From assembly GCA_024291935.2 (NCBI GenBank), contig CM044311.1, positions 17,817,001 through 17,881,000 on the forward strand: DNA of 64,000 bases, in the 5' to 3' direction. Below are positions 62,883-64,000 of the stretch, piece after piece. The notes below the pieces were generated by a model. That model saw nothing but the letters and a program-made list of their open reading frames with translations. It made no database searches and was not told the DNA's origin. This DNA comes from Okapia johnstoni. Its lineage: Eukaryota; Chordata; Mammalia; Artiodactyla; Giraffidae. The stretch's first letter is position 1. Every line of letters begins with the position of its first letter. The translations under genes were made by a program, and so were the position numbers.

Positions 62883-63545
62883 CAAATCTCAGTATCTCTG
62901 GTGATCTATGGGGGGAAAAAATCTGTATCGGCTAGTGCAATAGAGGCTACACATAAGTATGCAGCTGTATTACTCCTGAGACACAGAAGCAAACTCTTTT
63001 AAGTTGTAGTAGCTAATTAAGATAAAGATTTGCTTGGCATGCAATTTTGCTTCCTTAACATCTTTTACATTGAAGTCATTCTGACTCACAGAGCGTCATA
63101 CATTTTAGTCACTGACCCGGAAAGTACAAATGAGAGCTAGTTAAAAGGATAACAATGTGCACTTGGAGTAACTTGCTGGGAAATGCCTAAAACTTGAAAG
63201 ACATTTTAATAATAATCACCAACTGATTCCATTAAAGACTAGAGAAGCACAAAGAGAAAATTTGAATTACACAGCTTCTCTTGCTGTAATTTAAAGATAT
63301 TTCAAGCTAAATTTAAGCCTCTTGGATGTGATACCATGCTGTTTTTGAGCCAGCAAATACAAGATACTAATAATAAAGCCCAATTAATGATAAAGTATAT
63401 TTCCATACTTCGCATTTTGCTCCCAGTAAATGTCTTTTATATATCAACACTAAATTTTACAAACTCTCTTCATTTAAAGAAACATACCAAGCAAAGATAA
63501 TTCACACTGGTTTTATGATACAATGATGACATCTATTTTTTTGAA
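62883..63545. other. AT-rich non-repetitive stretch
   Basis: No recognised feature. Confidence 0.35.
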
Positions 63546-64000
63546 GAAATAAAAATCACTTTTATTTGCAAGAAATATACTTGATCACATACATAGAAAA
63601 CATTAAGCAATCTTCAAAAAACAACAACTGTTGAGCTCACAAGTTAATTCAATAAAGTAACAGTACATGAGGCCAACTTAGAAAAATTGATAGTATTTCT
63701 ATAAACAAGTAACAGTTTTTTTAAAACTTCAAAGTATAATATAATTTGCAATTTTATATTTATTTACCAAGCATCCAAAACAAAAAGCAATGAATGGGGA
63801 TAAGTTTAACAAAAGATATTCAAATATTCCAGTCTAGTGAGCCAAAAACTAAAACATATTGCTAAAAAAATTAAAGAAGATCTAAAAGAAAGCATGGAGA
63901 GGTATGCCACATTCATAGTTTAGAATATTCAGTGTTGACTTAGACATTACTTCTCACCTAGTTAAGCTATAGATTCACTGCAGTCTCAATACAAATTTCA
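63546..64000 (+). pseudogene. L1 ORF2 fragment, runs off window
   Basis: Diverged sense L1 from the segment after the reverse-transcriptase palm. Order: ACATACATAGAAAACATTAA, AAGTTAATTCAATAAAGTAA, GGGGATAAGTTTAACAAAAG, TTAAAGAAGATCTAAAAGAA, GCTATAGATTCACTGCAGTC. Stops and gaps occur in all frames. It is older than the L1 tails at 39920 or 47300 and continues past the right edge. Confidence 0.75.

Noticed and set aside
1..64000. CRISPR array, phage or bacterial mobile system
   Set aside because: Spaced repeats here are SINEs and microsatellites. Nothing has the regular repeat-spacer plan or bacterial gene structure.

Overview
The window is mammalian nuclear DNA from a ruminant, most likely a bovid (cattle, buffalo, sheep or goat group). 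The evidence is the repeat content. There are about 40 copies or pieces of the Bov-tA and BOV-A2 SINEs, a dozen copies of the BovB (RTE) LINE, three CHR-type SINEs of whales, hippos and ruminants, ruminant-type L1 tails, and old shared mammalian repeats (MIR, L2, MaLR-type LTRs). I see no intact protein-coding gene, no tRNA, rRNA or other functional RNA gene, no CRISPR array and no bacterial signal. Almost every open frame is a repeat shadow. The only recognisable coding remnants are broken BovB endonuclease and reverse-transcriptase segments and an L1 ORF2 piece at the right edge.

Layout. 0-7.5 kb: an ERV LTR inside an internally deleted BovB, old MaLR LTRs, microsatellites, a dense SINE patch and two CTCF-like motifs. 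7.5-11.5 kb: mostly non-repetitive AT-rich DNA with old LTR, L2 and MIR remnants, then a minus-strand ERV LTR. 11.57-15.41 kb: a rearranged BovB block in four pieces of alternating orientation. 16.0-17.2 kb: an LTR carrying two SINEs with clear target-site duplications. 17.7-27.2 kb: three BovB 3' ends or copies (the longest, 25.3-27.2 kb, keeps a YADD motif), SINEs, a CHR SINE and unique DNA. 27.6-35.4 kb: SINE-rich, with a diverged inverted repeat at 30.8-32.0 kb and an L2 scaffold filled with four SINEs. 35.4-48.6 kb: MIR, L1 tails (one with a 5' inversion), CHR, BovB ends and a second LTR of the family seen at 11.3 kb. 48.65-53.58 kb: almost 5 kb without any ruminant-specific insertion. 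53.6-64.0 kb: SINEs, a (CG)(CA) repeat, a three-layer nest of MaLR, BovB and SINE, a CpG-rich unique patch near 62.1 kb and the L1 ORF2 fragment.

The parts do not form a pathway. The window is an intergenic or large-intron landscape in which LINE enzymes (BovB, L1) moved themselves and the SINEs, whose 3' ends resemble BovB. Adding my own coordinates, BovB material is roughly 9.7 kb and Bov-type SINEs roughly 7 kb. Repeat family names come from memory of consensus sequences, not from a database search, and boundaries are usually good to about 5-20 bases. I found no previously undescribed biological system. The best leads are the inverted repeat at 30.8-32.0 kb, the BovB mosaic at 11.6-15.4 kb, the CpG-rich patch at 62.1 kb and the SINE-free block at 48.65-53.58 kb.
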